NCBI RefSeq assembly: GCF_000972845.2
Contig: NC_040019.1
Location: forward strand, 8,663,774-8,727,773
Origin: Larimichthys crocea
Lineage: Eukaryota > Chordata > Actinopteri > Sciaenidae
DNA: 64,000 nt
Direction of reading: 5' to 3'
This document shows, one piece after another, positions 37,262 to 49,499 of this stretch. A program made the translations under genes and the position numbers. Each line of letters starts with the position of its first letter. The stretch's first letter is position 1. The notes under the pieces were generated by a model. That model searched no databases. It had not been told where the DNA came from and saw only the letters and a program-made list of their open reading frames with translations.

Positions 37262-37274
37262 TCTCTCTCTCCCC
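37212..37274. repeat. (TC)n microsatellite
   Basis: About 30 TC units with one TATC interruption, in a pyrimidine-rich flank to 37,312. Confidence 0.95.
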
Positions 37275-37319
37275 CTCTCTCTCCCTCTTTCCTTTCTTTG
37301 CCAATTTTCTCCTTCTTTG

Positions 37320-37640
37320 GTTCCCAGGGACCTATGTGGGAACAATAGATGTACAATTAACGTGGGCCAGGCACGGGAGAGCGAGCGTTTGATGTTCCTG
37401 TTGAGTGGCCTCCTTGCTGAGGGTAGGAAAGCAATGTTTGGCTGTACTCAAGCTTTACTGTGTGTTTTCCTTCTCTCTGAAGCATATTAGCTCCCAGATT
37501 ATTAAAATTCAGGCCATAAATAAGCTGATGGCAGCTGCAATATGCCAGAAATAATGTTTACAAAGCCAAGACCCTCATTATCTCCCCAAGGCCTAAAGTA
37601 GGAGGACAAGGAGGAGAGAAAAAAAGGAAAAATGCTTTTA
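37320..37640. promoter_or_regulatory. candidate conserved noncoding block
   Basis: GGAACAATAGATGTACAATT, AAGCATATTAGCTCCCAGAT, AATTCAGGCCATAAATAAGC, GATGGCAGCTGCAATATGCC and CTCATTATCTCCCCAAGGCC. About 300 bp with SOX-like ACAATAG and TTAGC cores. Inference only. Confidence 0.35.
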
Positions 37641-38458
37641 GCCTCCTTCATGGTCACTTTTATTTTGCTCTTCTTCACTCTCATTTCCTCACCATGTTTT
37701 TGGCTCTCATGTTAATACCCACCTAATGGTAACAGTAGCAACGGAAATTGAGTCCAGTTCTAGTGATGAAAACGTAAAGTAAACATATACTAGTTTTTTT
37801 TTTTGATAGTGCAGTGGAAACTTGTACTTGTTCTGCACAGTACTACACTATACTGTATCATGTTGCACATTATGTTTCCCAAATAGCCCTCCAAGGGTAT
37901 AAACAATCTCTAGTAATTGTAAGAGTAGGAGTAATACAATTGTTTTGTTGGCTCACGTTATTTAATGTCCAATGAATGATGAATGACTTTTAGTTTCCAC
38001 AGGCTAAGTGCAGTGAATATAGTGATGCACTGTTTTTCACTATTTTTTTTTTTTTTTATTTCAGCATGCATTGGGAAAAAAGGCAACTGGACAGGTTGCA
38101 AGGCAAATACAGTGACTGTGACTCCCATTATGCACATATGGCCAATATCCCAGTGTCCCCAGGAATTATCGGATGATTCCACATCTCAACTTACATGTAT
38201 TATAGTAAACTAAAACTAAACAAAACTACTAGGTGTGGCAAAATACAGGACAGAATAACTGATTCCAATGTTCAGTTTAGTAGTAGAAAGTAGTGTGTCC
38301 TTGTAAGTAGTTGTCCTTGTCCATGTGTCAAGAATGAAAGTATGTGGTGGATGTGGTTCAATCACATTTGACTTTCATGAAGGGGACTAAAGTTTGTGTC
38401 TTTTCACAGACATGCAATTAGCATTTTATGCATATTTTATTAACTGTAACCATGAAGA
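37641..38458. other. intergenic desert, no gene seen
   Basis: A/T-rich noncoding DNA with T-runs at 37,796-37,805 and 38,044-38,059. Nothing recognised. Confidence 0.55.
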
Positions 38459-38742
38459 ACTTTACTTTTTTAATCCCTCAATGGGGAAATTCTTTTTTCA
38501 CTTTTTTACATGCATTTTAGCAAATGTGGAGAGAGAGATGGTGGAGCCAGACCAGCGCCCAGTGAGCAGTTGGGGGGGGGGGGCGGTGCCTTGCTCAAGA
38601 GCACCTCGGCAGTGCCTAGGATGTGAACTGGCACCTCTCCAGCTACCAGTCCACCTTCCATATTTTTGGTCCATGTGGGACTTGAACCAGCCACCCTCCA
38701 GTTCCCAAGCCAAGTCCCTATGGACTGAGCTACTGCCGCCCC
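38459..38742 (-). mobile_element. tRNA-derived fish SINE
   Basis: Read on the minus strand the element starts GGGGCGGCAGTAGCTCAGTC (box A-like) and continues to GGTGGCTGGTTCAAGTCCCA (box B-like GGTTCAAGTCC). It then has GAGCAAGGCACCGCC and CAACTGCTCACTGGGCGCTG, a body typical of widespread teleost SINEs. It ends CCCCATTGAGGGATTAAAAA, close to the LINE-type tail CCATTGTGGGATTAATAAAG. It is near full length (about 284 bp) and fairly young by eye. No convincing target-site duplication was found. Confidence 0.8.
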
Positions 38743-39002
38743 ATCCTATACTAAGTTAGATAGCTGCCAAACTCTAACTATATTACCCATAGTTCATTTA
38801 CTATATTACCACAATCTTTCCCTAACCTTTAAGAAAAACCTGAAAAACAGTAAAAATTAAAAGAAAAACACTATTATTAAAACAATATTGATATTCCAGT
38901 CTGGAGGTTGGGTCTTTGATATTATGGGAGAAAAGCCATGAAAACATGCAAGCACAAGATGCAAAGACATTTAAAGCCAAGATGGCTTAATTTTAAGGTA
39001 AA

Positions 39003-39275
39003 AACATCCATCCATTCATTTTCTACCTCTGTGTATCCTTTTTAGGGTTCATTTAATTGAGTAGGACACACCCTGGGTTGGCAACCAGTTTATTATATTC
39101 TCACTTATGGAAATTCTATAGTTTCTATCTCATCTAATCATCATCACAAAAACCACACCAACACTGAAAGTACATGCAAAATGAACTTAGGTGCCAGCTA
39201 GTTGGGTAAGGTTTAAACCCAGGAACTTTTCTGATCTAAGGATACAGTGCATTAAGCGTAACGAACCAGGCTTTC
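39003..39275 (+). mobile_element. degenerate fish repeat of CATCCATCCATTTTCTACC type
   Basis: ACATCCATCCATTCATTTTC, TACCTCTG, GGACACACCCTGGGTTGGCA, ACCAGTTTATTAT, GTACATGCAAAATGAAC, TTTAAACCCAGGAACTTTTC and ACAGTGCATTAAGC run in the same order as an abundant fish repeat (CATCCATTTTCTACC ... ACACCCTGGACAGGTCGCCA ... ACATGCAAACTCC ... CGAACCCAGGACC ... ACAGTGCTAACC). It is heavily diverged with internal deletions. Confidence 0.6.
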
Positions 39276-40660
39276 AAATTTGTAGAAAATAAAAATGATA
39301 TTGTCATTGTGTGCAAAAATACATAATATAATTGACACAATTTAGAGTCAGATGTTTCAAAATTATTAAGAAAACAAAACAAGAATCATAACTTACTAAC
39401 TTATCTTTTCTCTGCTGGGCTCAGATGTTTGAAGGTTCTCCACAAACATCATCACAAAAGCAACAGCAGCAACAGCAAACAGTGCAAAGGGAGAACTCCA
39501 TCCACTGGAGTGCTGCAGCCAAATAAAAGAATCCTACATGAGGAGCACAGGCAATTCATCTTTAAATGTGGTTATGAAGAGAAAGGGCATTCAACTGCAT
39601 GCACGTTTTGTGATTGCACAATACTATTCTCTGGAAAATATTGGGGAACCATGAATTGGTTTAAGTTGGCTACCCTGGCAACCCGAGAAGTGCACAGTAG
39701 CAATTGCATGGCAGCAGATGTCAAGTTTATAGTGTGCCACACTTGTGTGGGTCATTTCTTTTTCTTTATGTGATTCCAGATAAAAAATAATGGCAATAAG
39801 AACTGCCAAATTATTGTCTAATCCACTGCTCTGTTTTACACATTGCAATATAAACATATCTCCAGAAATATAAAGTCATATAATATGGTTAAATGTCTAT
39901 TTTGTATCTATTTAAATCAGTTGAAATCTGGCAACTCTTCATTGATGGTGTGTACCATGGCCTGAGCTGCTGCAACAATGAGAAATTGCAATTTGGGCCA
40001 CAGAAAACACAATGTCTGTGTGTATATGTGTGTACTATGAGTGCATGTGGTAATAAGCACAAACACACAGTACACACCAACTAATAACAAACACACTTGC
40101 ACATACACAAATGAAGAAACAAACATGAAGCACACACTTTCAGCATATTGGTGGCAGGTGCTTCTTCTGAATTTAGTTGTAATATCAGTGTCTTTGATCA
40201 GTGGTGCTGCTGATGGAAGCCGGTGAAGGTCAGAGTGTGTTTTCATAAAAGATGGGGGAAGAAGACAGACAGAGCATTACACAGTCGCTTTGTTGGGAAA
40301 GCAGGTAGGATGGAGTGAATGTTGAAGTGTGAAGTAATGAGGAGGGTGTTGAACCTTCTCAGGCAAAGCATAAACAAATGAGGTACCACATGCTCGCACA
40401 CAATGTCACCTTCACACAGGAACCATAGAGGGTGGATTCAATAGGAAAATCTTGGTGATCCACTGGACAAACAGCCTACAAAATGTGTTGTTTTAGCATT
40501 AAATTACACTGCTTAATACACAATTTTTGCATTATTTACTTTAGCATATTTTTAGCCCGGAGGTCAGCGTGGTTGTTTGCAGTGTCCAATGCCCAGGACT
40601 TTGACAATAGAGACTGAGTTTGTATTAGGCGTATTGTAAGAACTAAAAGAGTTGGTTTGG
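39276..40660. other. intergenic desert, no gene seen
   Basis: Noncoding with CA/GT-rich patches near 40,016-40,130. A 114-codon open frame at 39,429-39,773 ends in a phenylalanine run from a T-tract and matches nothing known. Confidence 0.5.
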
Positions 40661-41070
40661 GCAAAAGTTTGACATTTTGAGCAGCCTTAGATCAGCACAA
40701 AGACTGGAAGCAGGCTGTGTTAATAAAACCAACCTTACAGCACCTCTAAAACTTACTAATTAACATGATATATGTGGTTTATATGAGGTTAATCCATGCG
40801 TAAACTGAATAGAATAAAAACACAGTTCGAATATTTTTTGGTTCCAGAAACTCCAGGAAGAACAACACTGTTTTTACATCGTTTTTTGTACGGATTCAAC
40901 AAACAAGATACAATGTGATAGTGAGCTTTAGAGGTTTTTTTGCTAAGCTAAGTGAAGCTTCTGGCTCCATCTATCTATCTATCTAGATCTGCACCAGAAA
41001 GTGAATGAGTGTATGTATTGGTACACCAGTGTGTGTTACTGAATGTATTTCCTAAAATGTTAAACTATTA
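40661..41070. mobile_element. fold-back/MITE-like percomorph repeat, degraded near-complete copy
   Basis: Same family as 2,101-2,485. The left arm starts GCAAAAGTTTGACATTTTGA and includes AAAGACTGGAAGCAGG and CAGCACCTCTAAAACTTACT. The right arm holds TTTTTGTACGGATTCAACAA, GATAGTGAGCTTTAGAGGTT, GCTAAGCTAAG and ends ATTTCCTAAAATGTTAAACT. The arms are inverted complements of each other around a centre near 40,860 (CCAGAAACTCCAGGAAG). The distal right arm is replaced by a short (ATCT)n and unrelated text. Confidence 0.7.
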
Positions 41071-43960
41071 ATTTAAAGGAATATAGTTATTTAAAGGAAT
41101 ACATTTTGAAAATATCTATGCATCCGATCAGCATGACCTTTTTCCAAATGTAACCAAGACTACCATGTTTTTGTTAAATAAAGGTGGCAAAACATAACCG
41201 AAAAATATGAATCATGCATCAGTTTCCAGGAGTCGATATAGTAGAAGAATAAATATGTTGACAGTGTTGCAGTAAACGTCAATATAAAGATTCGGTGTTG
41301 CCAGGGAACGGTTTGCAGATAAAATCCAAGCTTCAATTTCTCCTGTAAAACATGTGGATGCAAAATATTTATACATGAATTTGACTTTCTGAAGACGAGG
41401 CTGCCACCCAAAATGTGACATAACAATGACAACCAGTGATAAAGAAGAGCAGAGGGACTACTTTGAAAGAAGTTATTTGCAAAACTCCCCAAAGACCACA
41501 AAGAGTGGAAGTTCATGGATTGAGGTGGAAGGAGTATACTTTTTTTTATATATATATGTCAGTGTTTTTCTTCCATTTTCTTCTGCTGTGGCCAATGTCT
41601 TTAAGTGTGTCTAAGACTTTCCATTTGGCTGTCACTTTAGATCTGCTTCTTATCTTCTAAGAACTCATCTACTCTTGGCAGCTAATGGAAGTGGGGTGGA
41701 GGTGTGGCTCTAAGATGACACACAGGCAGGGTGGCCGTGGTGGAGGAATAACTTCCTCTGTTGGCTTTCAGTATCACAGGTGAAAGGGAAGAGATTGGGG
41801 ATGTGAACGATAAAAAATAATGTCTCTAAATTAGGTTCACTGAAGCCATTCAGGTCATAATACAACAAAGTTATTAAAGTACACAAACAATTGAAGTTCC
41901 AGCTACAGAACTGTTTAACTCATTTATGTCTGTTCTGTAGTAAGGAAGCAGAGCTATCGTGGATAAAACTGTTTGCTGTTTCGTGTGAAACAAACAAACT
42001 CGATAAACATGTTTCTGATAGAATGACAGCAGTACGGAAGAGTGGTGAAATTTATCGGTGGCGCCTAAACAAATTGGTAGGATGGAAAGATTTCAATATA
42101 CTCTGCATAGGATTTAATGAAACGGATACTCCTCACGCAATTGCTGCCAGCTGCAGAGCTCCATTTGCAGCTGAGAGGGAGAGAGGATAAATCAGAAGTC
42201 AAATGCCAATACGCCATCGGCCAAATCTCTCAACCTGATGAAACACAAGAATAATCAGATTTGGAGACGCTTTTTGGAAGTGGAAGTTCTGGGGGAGTGG
42301 GAGTGTTGGGTGATGATATGAGCAGAACAGACAGAACAAGGAGCGCTTTTTTCCTGACTGACTGACAGTCCCAAACAAGGCTGTTCTCTTGGGGGGTTAG
42401 AGGGGGTGGTAGAGGGTCTCGTCACCAGTCCTGATCCAAGCAGCTTGGAGAAAGAAAAAGAAAAAAAAACACAGAGGAGGAGAAATGTTCTTTGTGGAGA
42501 ATGAGGATGTGATGGTTGATTTGAGGGTCAGATAAGGGTAGAGAAACTGAGAGGTTGACGGATGAATTAGTCTTGGCAATATTTGTTATATAATGCTTTC
42601 GTGTGCTTCTGTGTTTGTTTCTGTACACGCTGACATCTTCTTCTGCAGTGCTTTTATTTATATGCATAATTATAGCGATTGCAAATTTGATTGTGTGTGT
42701 GTGTGTGCCTGAAGAAACATATGTGTAGCAGTCCCCTGGTGACAAATGTGTATATCTGCGTTGCCTGTCACAGGTATTTCATCTCCCTGTTTATCATAGT
42801 TAACACAAACCTGTGACTGAGAAGCCTGAAAACAACAGCAACATGGCTACTTCTCTGTCAGACTGAACATGAGACTCCTCGGCTGTCATTACATTTGCAC
42901 ACTCTGCGTTTACACTCTTATCACACACTTGCCATCACTTGGTCAGCTGCTGACTGTTTGCACACATTTTACAATGACATGCATTTATCTGTAAAGACTT
43001 AATGAAACGTGAGATTCCTCCTGAATGGGGTATGTAATAGTTTCGGACATGATTCATCCATCACAGGCAGAGCATGTTTAGACAAGAGAGTTTGTTACAC
43101 CGATCATAATATTCTCTGAATTCAATACAGTCAGAATTTTATGACTGGATAAAGACAACCTATAAATGTGTGCGAATTATCATGTAATAAAAAAATATCA
43201 AGCTGAATAGAAACATTAGAAAGTTCTATGTCAGCTTGATCTAGTTATTTGCTAGAACAGGCTGGTTCACATCTGCTCATTTTGCAAGACCGCTCACCAA
43301 TTCTGTGTTACCAACAGAGCAAATAAACAGACAAAACTCCCCTGCAAAAATATCCAACAAATAAACCAATCACCTATTAATGATTATTGTTAGTTATTTA
43401 AAAAATAAAACATTTTAGACTTTGCAAACTGCATTAAGCAGACTTACATGGTGTGTCTGCAAACACACGTCTTTGAATAAATAGAGACGCTGACATTTAT
43501 TAGTTTAACCTGGTCTATTGTGGAAAATTCTGTTTGTTCAAATCCATTCCAGATTTTCCGGAATAATTATAATTTATAGTCTTGAACAGTTTTGGCTGAG
43601 CATTGAATGTCACACCATGGCATCAAAATCAAAGCAATTAGCAAATGCCTTTTATCAATTGACTTTCAGATGTTTTCTTAGAGTTATTTTGTTTGCTGAA
43701 TTGAACATAGGCTGGCTAAACCTCACGCATTTCTCTGATCGCTTTTTGTAGTGTTTGCACTGCTGTTATTCTGTGATTTGGCTCTCTGTTGTTTTCCAGC
43801 AGGCTGGCATTGGAAAGGAGCCCACCATTATGAAACTGTGATAATGCAAACACACTGTCCACACAGTGCCAATGTCAAACTGGGGGGAGAGGTTTTCAGA
43901 TGATGTCAACGGGCCAGCTGTTTGTGTGACTCTTACTGATCCATACTATTGAGCTCTGTG
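41071..43960. other. intergenic desert, no gene seen
   Basis: Noncoding. G-rich runs lie at 42,391-42,418. No transposon recognised. Open frames of up to 118 codons (41,160-41,516, minus) show no family resemblance. Confidence 0.55.
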
Positions 43961-43969
43961 ACTGAGAGA

Positions 43970-43971
<2 letters not shown>

Positions 43972-44013
<42 letters not shown>
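43972..44013. repeat. (GA)n microsatellite
   Basis: About 21 GA units. Confidence 0.95.
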
Positions 44014-44015
<2 letters not shown>

Positions 44016-44156
44016 CGGGGGACAGCAGGCTACTGTAATGTGGAAAACTCTGGTGTATTTGCAAAAAGGGAGCTCAATTTGCTGGGATGATTTTCTTTGA
44101 TGTTTTGAATATTTTTGTTCTGGTGTTTGTGTGAGGATGTGAATAGGTGTGTGAGG

Positions 44157-44192
<36 letters not shown>
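44157..44192. repeat. (GT)n microsatellite, left arm of an inverted pair
   Basis: About 18 GT units, complementary to the (CA)n at 44,268-44,301, with 75 bp between. Confidence 0.95.
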
Positions 44193-44195
<3 letters not shown>

Positions 44196-44258
44196 AGCAT
44201 GCCAGTCATACAGTATACAGTATCATGCTACAGCAGCGCCAGGTAGGCAGGAAGCGCG

Positions 44259-44267
<9 letters not shown>

Positions 44268-44301
<34 letters not shown>
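44268..44301. repeat. (CA)n microsatellite, right arm of an inverted pair
   Basis: About 17 CA units, complementary to the (GT)n at 44,157-44,192. Confidence 0.95.
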
Positions 44302-44303
<2 letters not shown>

Positions 44304-45475
44304 TGTATCCGTGGAGCAGAGAGAGACAGCGGGCCTGAATCCGATAGAGTAAGCTCATTTAAACTCTTTACCACTTAAAGTTAGAGTTAAAGTTTGCTGC
44401 AGCATTTTGAAAGACTTGCCAAAAAAATCATCTTTTTTAATAACACAGGAGCTCAGAGTACTCAGGAGTGATTTGTTGCACGCATGCGACTTTTAACAGG
44501 CCCTATGTTCAATCGACATTCCCCAATAATTAAACTTTAAACGCACTCTCGAATGTAGTAAATCTATAAGTTAAATTTACCCTTTATATGTAGTTCAAAA
44601 TTTAGTTTTCGATATATGAGGCTTGACGTGTAGGCGGAAAAAAAAAAGGTTTTTGTTGGCTTTGCAAATGAACGTGGTGGGCTGAAATGTCCCAAATATC
44701 ACCTGCATTTTTTTCTCATCATTTTTATTTGACTGAAAATAATATTGCATGGGAAGGAAGTTCAGAGTTGAAAACAGAGAATATCAGTTTTGTTTAAAAA
44801 AAAAAAAAAGATAAATGTATGAGAAAACAATAATTATGCAAGTGTCAACATTTATAATTTTAAAACAATTCGGCCTCTTAGATAACATGTAAATTATTAT
44901 TATTATTATTTTTGTTGTTGTTGTTGTTGTTGTTGTTAATATTATAATATTATTATGTTGCTGCTGTTATGTACAGTATCATGTCCAAATGGGAGACAAA
45001 GTGCCGTGTATCCTGCAGTTCCCTAGCGCCATACAGTGGCAGGAAGACGGTTTCAATGCGTCTCTCTCTGTCCAGAAGTGATTTATGCTCCGTGTGGTGT
45101 GTGTCACTTTGTGAAATCCTGTTTTTTTGTTGTTGTTGTTGTTGTTTTTAACAAGTCGATGTATTCCTTATGCCCCCACTTAAAGCCCACCGATGACCCT
45201 ACAAACATGAATCTATCCTCTTCTATTTCATACATGATGTTATTTTCAGTTTCCAAACTGCTGATCTGAATTGTTACGAGACAGTTATGAGTAGATCAAA
45301 TATTACCTGCGCGAATGTAAGCGATCATCATCCGACTTTAAATGTTGCCAAAAACCAAAAGAAGCTTTTGTCCGAGTCAACTTTGATGTCAAGAATCAAA
45401 AGCGTTTTAGCACAAAATCCGTTTCAGGAGGAAAAGCATAACAGTCTAATTGGGTCTATCAAGTAAAATTGATAC
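44302..45475. other. intergenic desert with trinucleotide runs
   Basis: A/T-rich noncoding DNA. Adjoining (ATT)n (44,892-44,910) and (TTG)n (44,911-44,938) runs are followed by another (TTG)n at 45,127-45,146. Nothing else recognised. Confidence 0.6.
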
Positions 45476-45479
45476 AATA

Positions 45480-45740
45480 ACATCCCCTCGCTCGGTTCAA
45501 AGAACGCCCAGAGAAAACTGTGACACTTTTTTTTTGGTCTAATGACCCCTGCAATTTTCTTCCACCCGGACTCATTTGCCGGCGAGAGGAGGAAATATTA
45601 CATGGGACCATTTGAGGATGGTTTTTCTTTGAAACAGTTTCTCCAGGTCGCTCCTGAGGGGAGTTTGAAAACATGTCGGCTCTAATTAGCGATTCATACA
45701 TCACACACGGGGCCAGGAGATTGTCCTGTTTGAGATGGCC
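45480..45740. promoter_or_regulatory. candidate conserved noncoding block
   Basis: CCCTCGCTCGGTTCAAAGAA, CTAATGACCCCTGCAATTTT, CATTTGCCGGCGAGAGGAGG, GGCTCTAATTAGCGATTCAT. CpG-containing, balanced text between A/T-rich flanks; CTAATTAG is a palindromic homeodomain core. Inference only. Confidence 0.35.
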
Positions 45741-46114
45741 TTTAAAATAAAAGATGTTTAATTGCGAAATGAATTCGTTATAAAGAAAGAAGTGAGTGTT
45801 TTTATTTTATTTTTTTTTAAATAGTGTCCTTCTATCGTATAATCTTTATTTCTACATGGTTAATAAATAAATAATAATTGATTTCTAGCGTATTAAAATA
45901 TCCATTAAAATATTCTCACTAGATTTCTACCTCTGAACACTGGATTTATTTAATAGTGTGTAAAACATTTGAACGCAACACGGTAAAAAATAAATAAATA
46001 AATTGGCATTATACAAAATGAGAGTGGACATTAAATGTTTCCCCTCGCTGATCATTTGAAGAATAGACACCAGAGCAGCTCTTTATTTCCACCTTGTTTA
46101 AAGGTATTTCCCAG

Positions 46115-46115
46115 T

Positions 46116-46202
<87 letters not shown>
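46115..46202. repeat. (TTTC)n microsatellite
   Basis: About 22 TTTC units with a single one-base phase break (CTTC) near 46,157. One of the longest simple repeats in the window. Confidence 0.95.
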
Positions 46203-46379
46203 GTACACACCATGCCTAACCCACAGTTAAATCTTACCAAAATTATTTTAAATATTATTATTGATGAAAACAATTTTTAATTAAAGATATTTTGTTAAAA
46301 GCAGATATGATAGCACTCACTGGGCTGTTTTGTAATTTACTGATTAATACTGAGGCAGGTTTAACATCTATTCATTTGT

Positions 46380-46640
46380 CAATATTCCAATCTGCCAATT
46401 CCTGCGCTATCACCGCCTGAAATGAATGAAATCATTATTTCGACTCTTATTTTGCACTTCTTGTTCACCCTCATGCAAAAATCATATGAGAAGATGCGTC
46501 ATGGCCATTTCAATCACATCAGTGATGAAACCAGTATCATAGCAATCATTTACCCCAGTTGCCTATTAATCACCTTCCATTAGTGTCTTTTACCAGGCTT
46601 TCAGAGGGGTTCCAGGATCCCAGTCCATGTTTGAGGATAA
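46380..46640. promoter_or_regulatory. candidate conserved noncoding block
   Basis: CTGCGCTATCACCGCCTGAA, GAATGAAATCATTATTTCGA, CCCTCATGCAAAAATCATAT, GATGCGTCATGGCCATTTCA and AGTTGCCTATTAATCACC. It includes an octamer-like ATGCAAA and several ATTA cores. Inference only. Confidence 0.4.
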
Positions 46641-47915
46641 ATGAGTCATCAAGCCAACCGCAAGAAAAATACAATAACCAACTGCCTTTTGTTCCCGTGT
46701 GTCATTCCAGCGTACTTTTTAATTTTTAGGTTCAGTACACAGTTATCAATTAATATATGTTTTCCCACCATCAGGACTGAACACAGGACGGTGTCCCATG
46801 GGATCCCGAAGGTTGATGTGGGCAGAGGGAAAGAAAGGAGAGAAGGGAGACTCATGTGCAACACTTTAAAAGAGGAGGGTTCTCCATCTTGCTTTGTCAG
46901 AGGGCCTGCTGACATGGGGAAACATCTGCTGCATAGAAATAGAGACTGATGACTCAAATTATATGCAGTCAGAGGGTCTGCCAGCGTAGATGGGGAAATG
47001 TAATGGCAGAGAATATAGATAGACAACATCCGTTTGACCCCTTGCCCTAAAAAGTATGGGCTCAGAACACACGAAATATAACCTTTCCTCATTGTAAAAC
47101 GCTGGTTAAAAAAAAAACAATCTGGCGCATCAGTGCTTTTGTGTGTGTGTGAGGAAGAAAGTCGAAAAGATAAGCTGCTATACGTTCACCCCAAGTTGAT
47201 CCGCGTATGTCAAAGTGTACCTCACCTTGCGTGCTCACTGGGACGACCACAACAAAACACACATCAGCAGGGTTTGTTTGTTGTCTGTCTCTAATAATCA
47301 GCCCCTCTGCCATTTGATCTGGCAGCTGAGAAGTCTGTCTCTGTCTACTGCATGTTCCTTGTTGTGCTCGTCCACTTGAGTGAAAATGGAATTTTTAGGG
47401 GCACGTTTCACCTCTTGGTTTACTCTGCAACAGCAGCCCACTGATGCTTTTATGATTAGGACGACTAAATTAGAACCAGAGAAAGCAAAGCGGGAGAAAA
47501 ACAGACAGGAAAGGGAGAGAGAGAGCAGCCAAGAGATGATCACTTCTGCCTGCTACCTTTTCTACTATTGATACACAGAGCCAATAAAACCTTGTTTCAA
47601 AAAGATGAATGTTGTCATTGTTATTGTAATGATAATCGCCATATACAAGGCTCATGGCACGAGGAAGCACACTGTTCCTTGATAGAATGTCAGTTGTTAT
47701 GAGCATCAAGGCAGACAGGCACAACATTGGCTCTAAGAATGTTTCATCAAATTTCTCCACCATAATAGTGTTGATTTACATGCAATTGTGAATCCTCCAT
47801 GTGAATAACAAAGGGAAGCTGAAAAGCAGGGAAAGGGGAACGTGTGCTTATGTTCTCGGTTTCAGTCATGCTAGTAAGCTGATTTATCTTACCATAAGAG
47901 GCAGATCTTGAGAAT
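46641..47915. other. intergenic desert, no gene seen
   Basis: Mixed-composition noncoding DNA. A 147-codon minus-strand open frame (46,649-47,092) has no recognisable domain, and its upstream end runs into unrelated text. No transposon seen. Confidence 0.55.
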
Positions 47916-48130
47916 ATGCAAAGAGAGAAAGCTAATGGATCATTATTATGTGTTCCTCACTCCCCTATCTCTCTAATGACCGCAGGGCTTTGCGATTCTG
48001 GCTTTGATTTGGAGCCCATTCTCCAATGTGACTTGAGTGGACTAGCTGAGCTAAGGCACAATTTTCAGGAGATTGCAGAGTAAGTGCCTCTGGCAAGACC
48101 TTTTTATTTATATGGCACTTGACTTTCGCT
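47915..48130. promoter_or_regulatory. candidate conserved noncoding block
   Basis: GCTAATGGATCATTATTATG, CTCTCTAATGACCGCAGGGC, a TCF/LEF-like CTTTGAT at 48,002-48,008, ATTCTCCAATGTGACTTGAG and TTTTATTTATATGGCACTTG. Inference only. Confidence 0.4.
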
Positions 48131-49495
48131 ATCTCTCTCTCCTGTTTGGGAGAAAGACAGCACGGAGGGGAGAGAAAGAGAGTTTTTCTAGCTGTTATTG
48201 ATTGGGTTTTAAAGGATGAAAATCACTATGAGATGCAGGTCGAAATAATATTGATAGTAAAAGCAGTTTGATGTCTTTAATGATCCTCGAAAGGAAGATG
48301 GTTTATATTTTGTGTGTAGGGGTTTACAGTCTGGTGACTTCTTAATATGTTCAGTTTCTCCCCCAAAATGCCCTCACATATCAGTAAAAACACAATGACC
48401 CAGTGCTGTCTTTAATGATGCTCAATCGGTTGAAATATGGCGGAGGAAATAAATTCTTACTGCGCATATTTACTCAATTTTTTCCCAGAAATCGTTCATG
48501 CAAATAAAATAAAAAAATACGAAAAAAAAAAAAATCAAGGGGAAACACATGTGTCTGGAAACAGCCTTCTATCTGAATAGCTTACAGATATTTGGTGGAC
48601 TTCGCTTCAGTGTCACTTTGTTTACACGAGGACACTAACCTGATTAAATGGCACTTCTATTTGTTTGTGTGTGTTTATCCAAAATATTCATTTCCAACAA
48701 ACACTTCAGTTTTAATTATGTTGGACTATTTTTTCATATAAATATTGCTCTCATAACCCTAAACCCCCTACTGCTATTTATTTGTCTGTCCATATGTGTC
48801 TTTTGTTAGTGCTTGTTTACGTCAGTGTGTGTCCTTCTTATGAGTGCACTCAAAGATTATTGATTCATTCGATCGGTCACAACACAAACAATGTAAAAAT
48901 GGTCAAATGAATGTTATGTTGAACTTATAATCATAAGAGTAGCATATATTTTAACTATTCTAATGCAAATAATAAAGCATAATAGTTCATCTATAGTTCA
49001 ACAACTCTCCCTTGTGGGCATGCAGGACATTGCACGAATTTGGAAAAAAGTTTGAAAATCATCTTCACTCTTTTGGTTGGACTTACTTACCTATGGAGTT
49101 ATTATAGTTTTCAATATTTTTCTGTGCTGTTTCAATTCCTAATAATTTATCTTCCACAGTGCATGTAGTGCAGACACATACAGTATATATAGGCAACCTC
49201 AGAAGTATCTTGTTACAACATTAGGAAATATATTGTTTTATTGTGTTTTTAAAATACAAAAACATATAAGATGTTTATATTTACAGCAGAGTTTTAAAAA
49301 TAGTGTAAAGATCTGTAAAATCTTGCTTTTGGGCTTTTAAAATTGTATCATTGCACGCTTGTACTTTTATTCAACGAGGATTTAGTACAACAATACACTA
49401 TGATCACAAGTAAGACAGCAAACAATAAGCTGTTGCTTTACAAAACACTGCAGTTGCTAGGCGATACATACAGGAGTGTATAATTACCAGTGTGA
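48131..49495. other. intergenic desert, no gene seen
   Basis: A/T-rich noncoding DNA with no long microsatellite or transposon recognised. Confidence 0.55.
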
Positions 49496-49499
49496 GTGG

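Noticed and set aside
37103..37345. Arg/Glu-rich open frame
   Set aside because: Translation of the (GA)n strand of a microsatellite.
38671..38742. tRNA-like sequence on the minus strand
   Set aside because: Box A and box B are present, but the sequence continues directly into a SINE body and tail, so it is the SINE head and not a tRNA gene.
46115..46202. Regular spacing that might suggest a CRISPR-like or satellite array
   Set aside because: It is a simple (TTTC)n with no spacers; no CRISPR array exists in this eukaryotic window.
46649..47092. 147-codon open frame on the minus strand
   Set aside because: No domain or repeat architecture recognised, and composition is ordinary for translated noncoding DNA.
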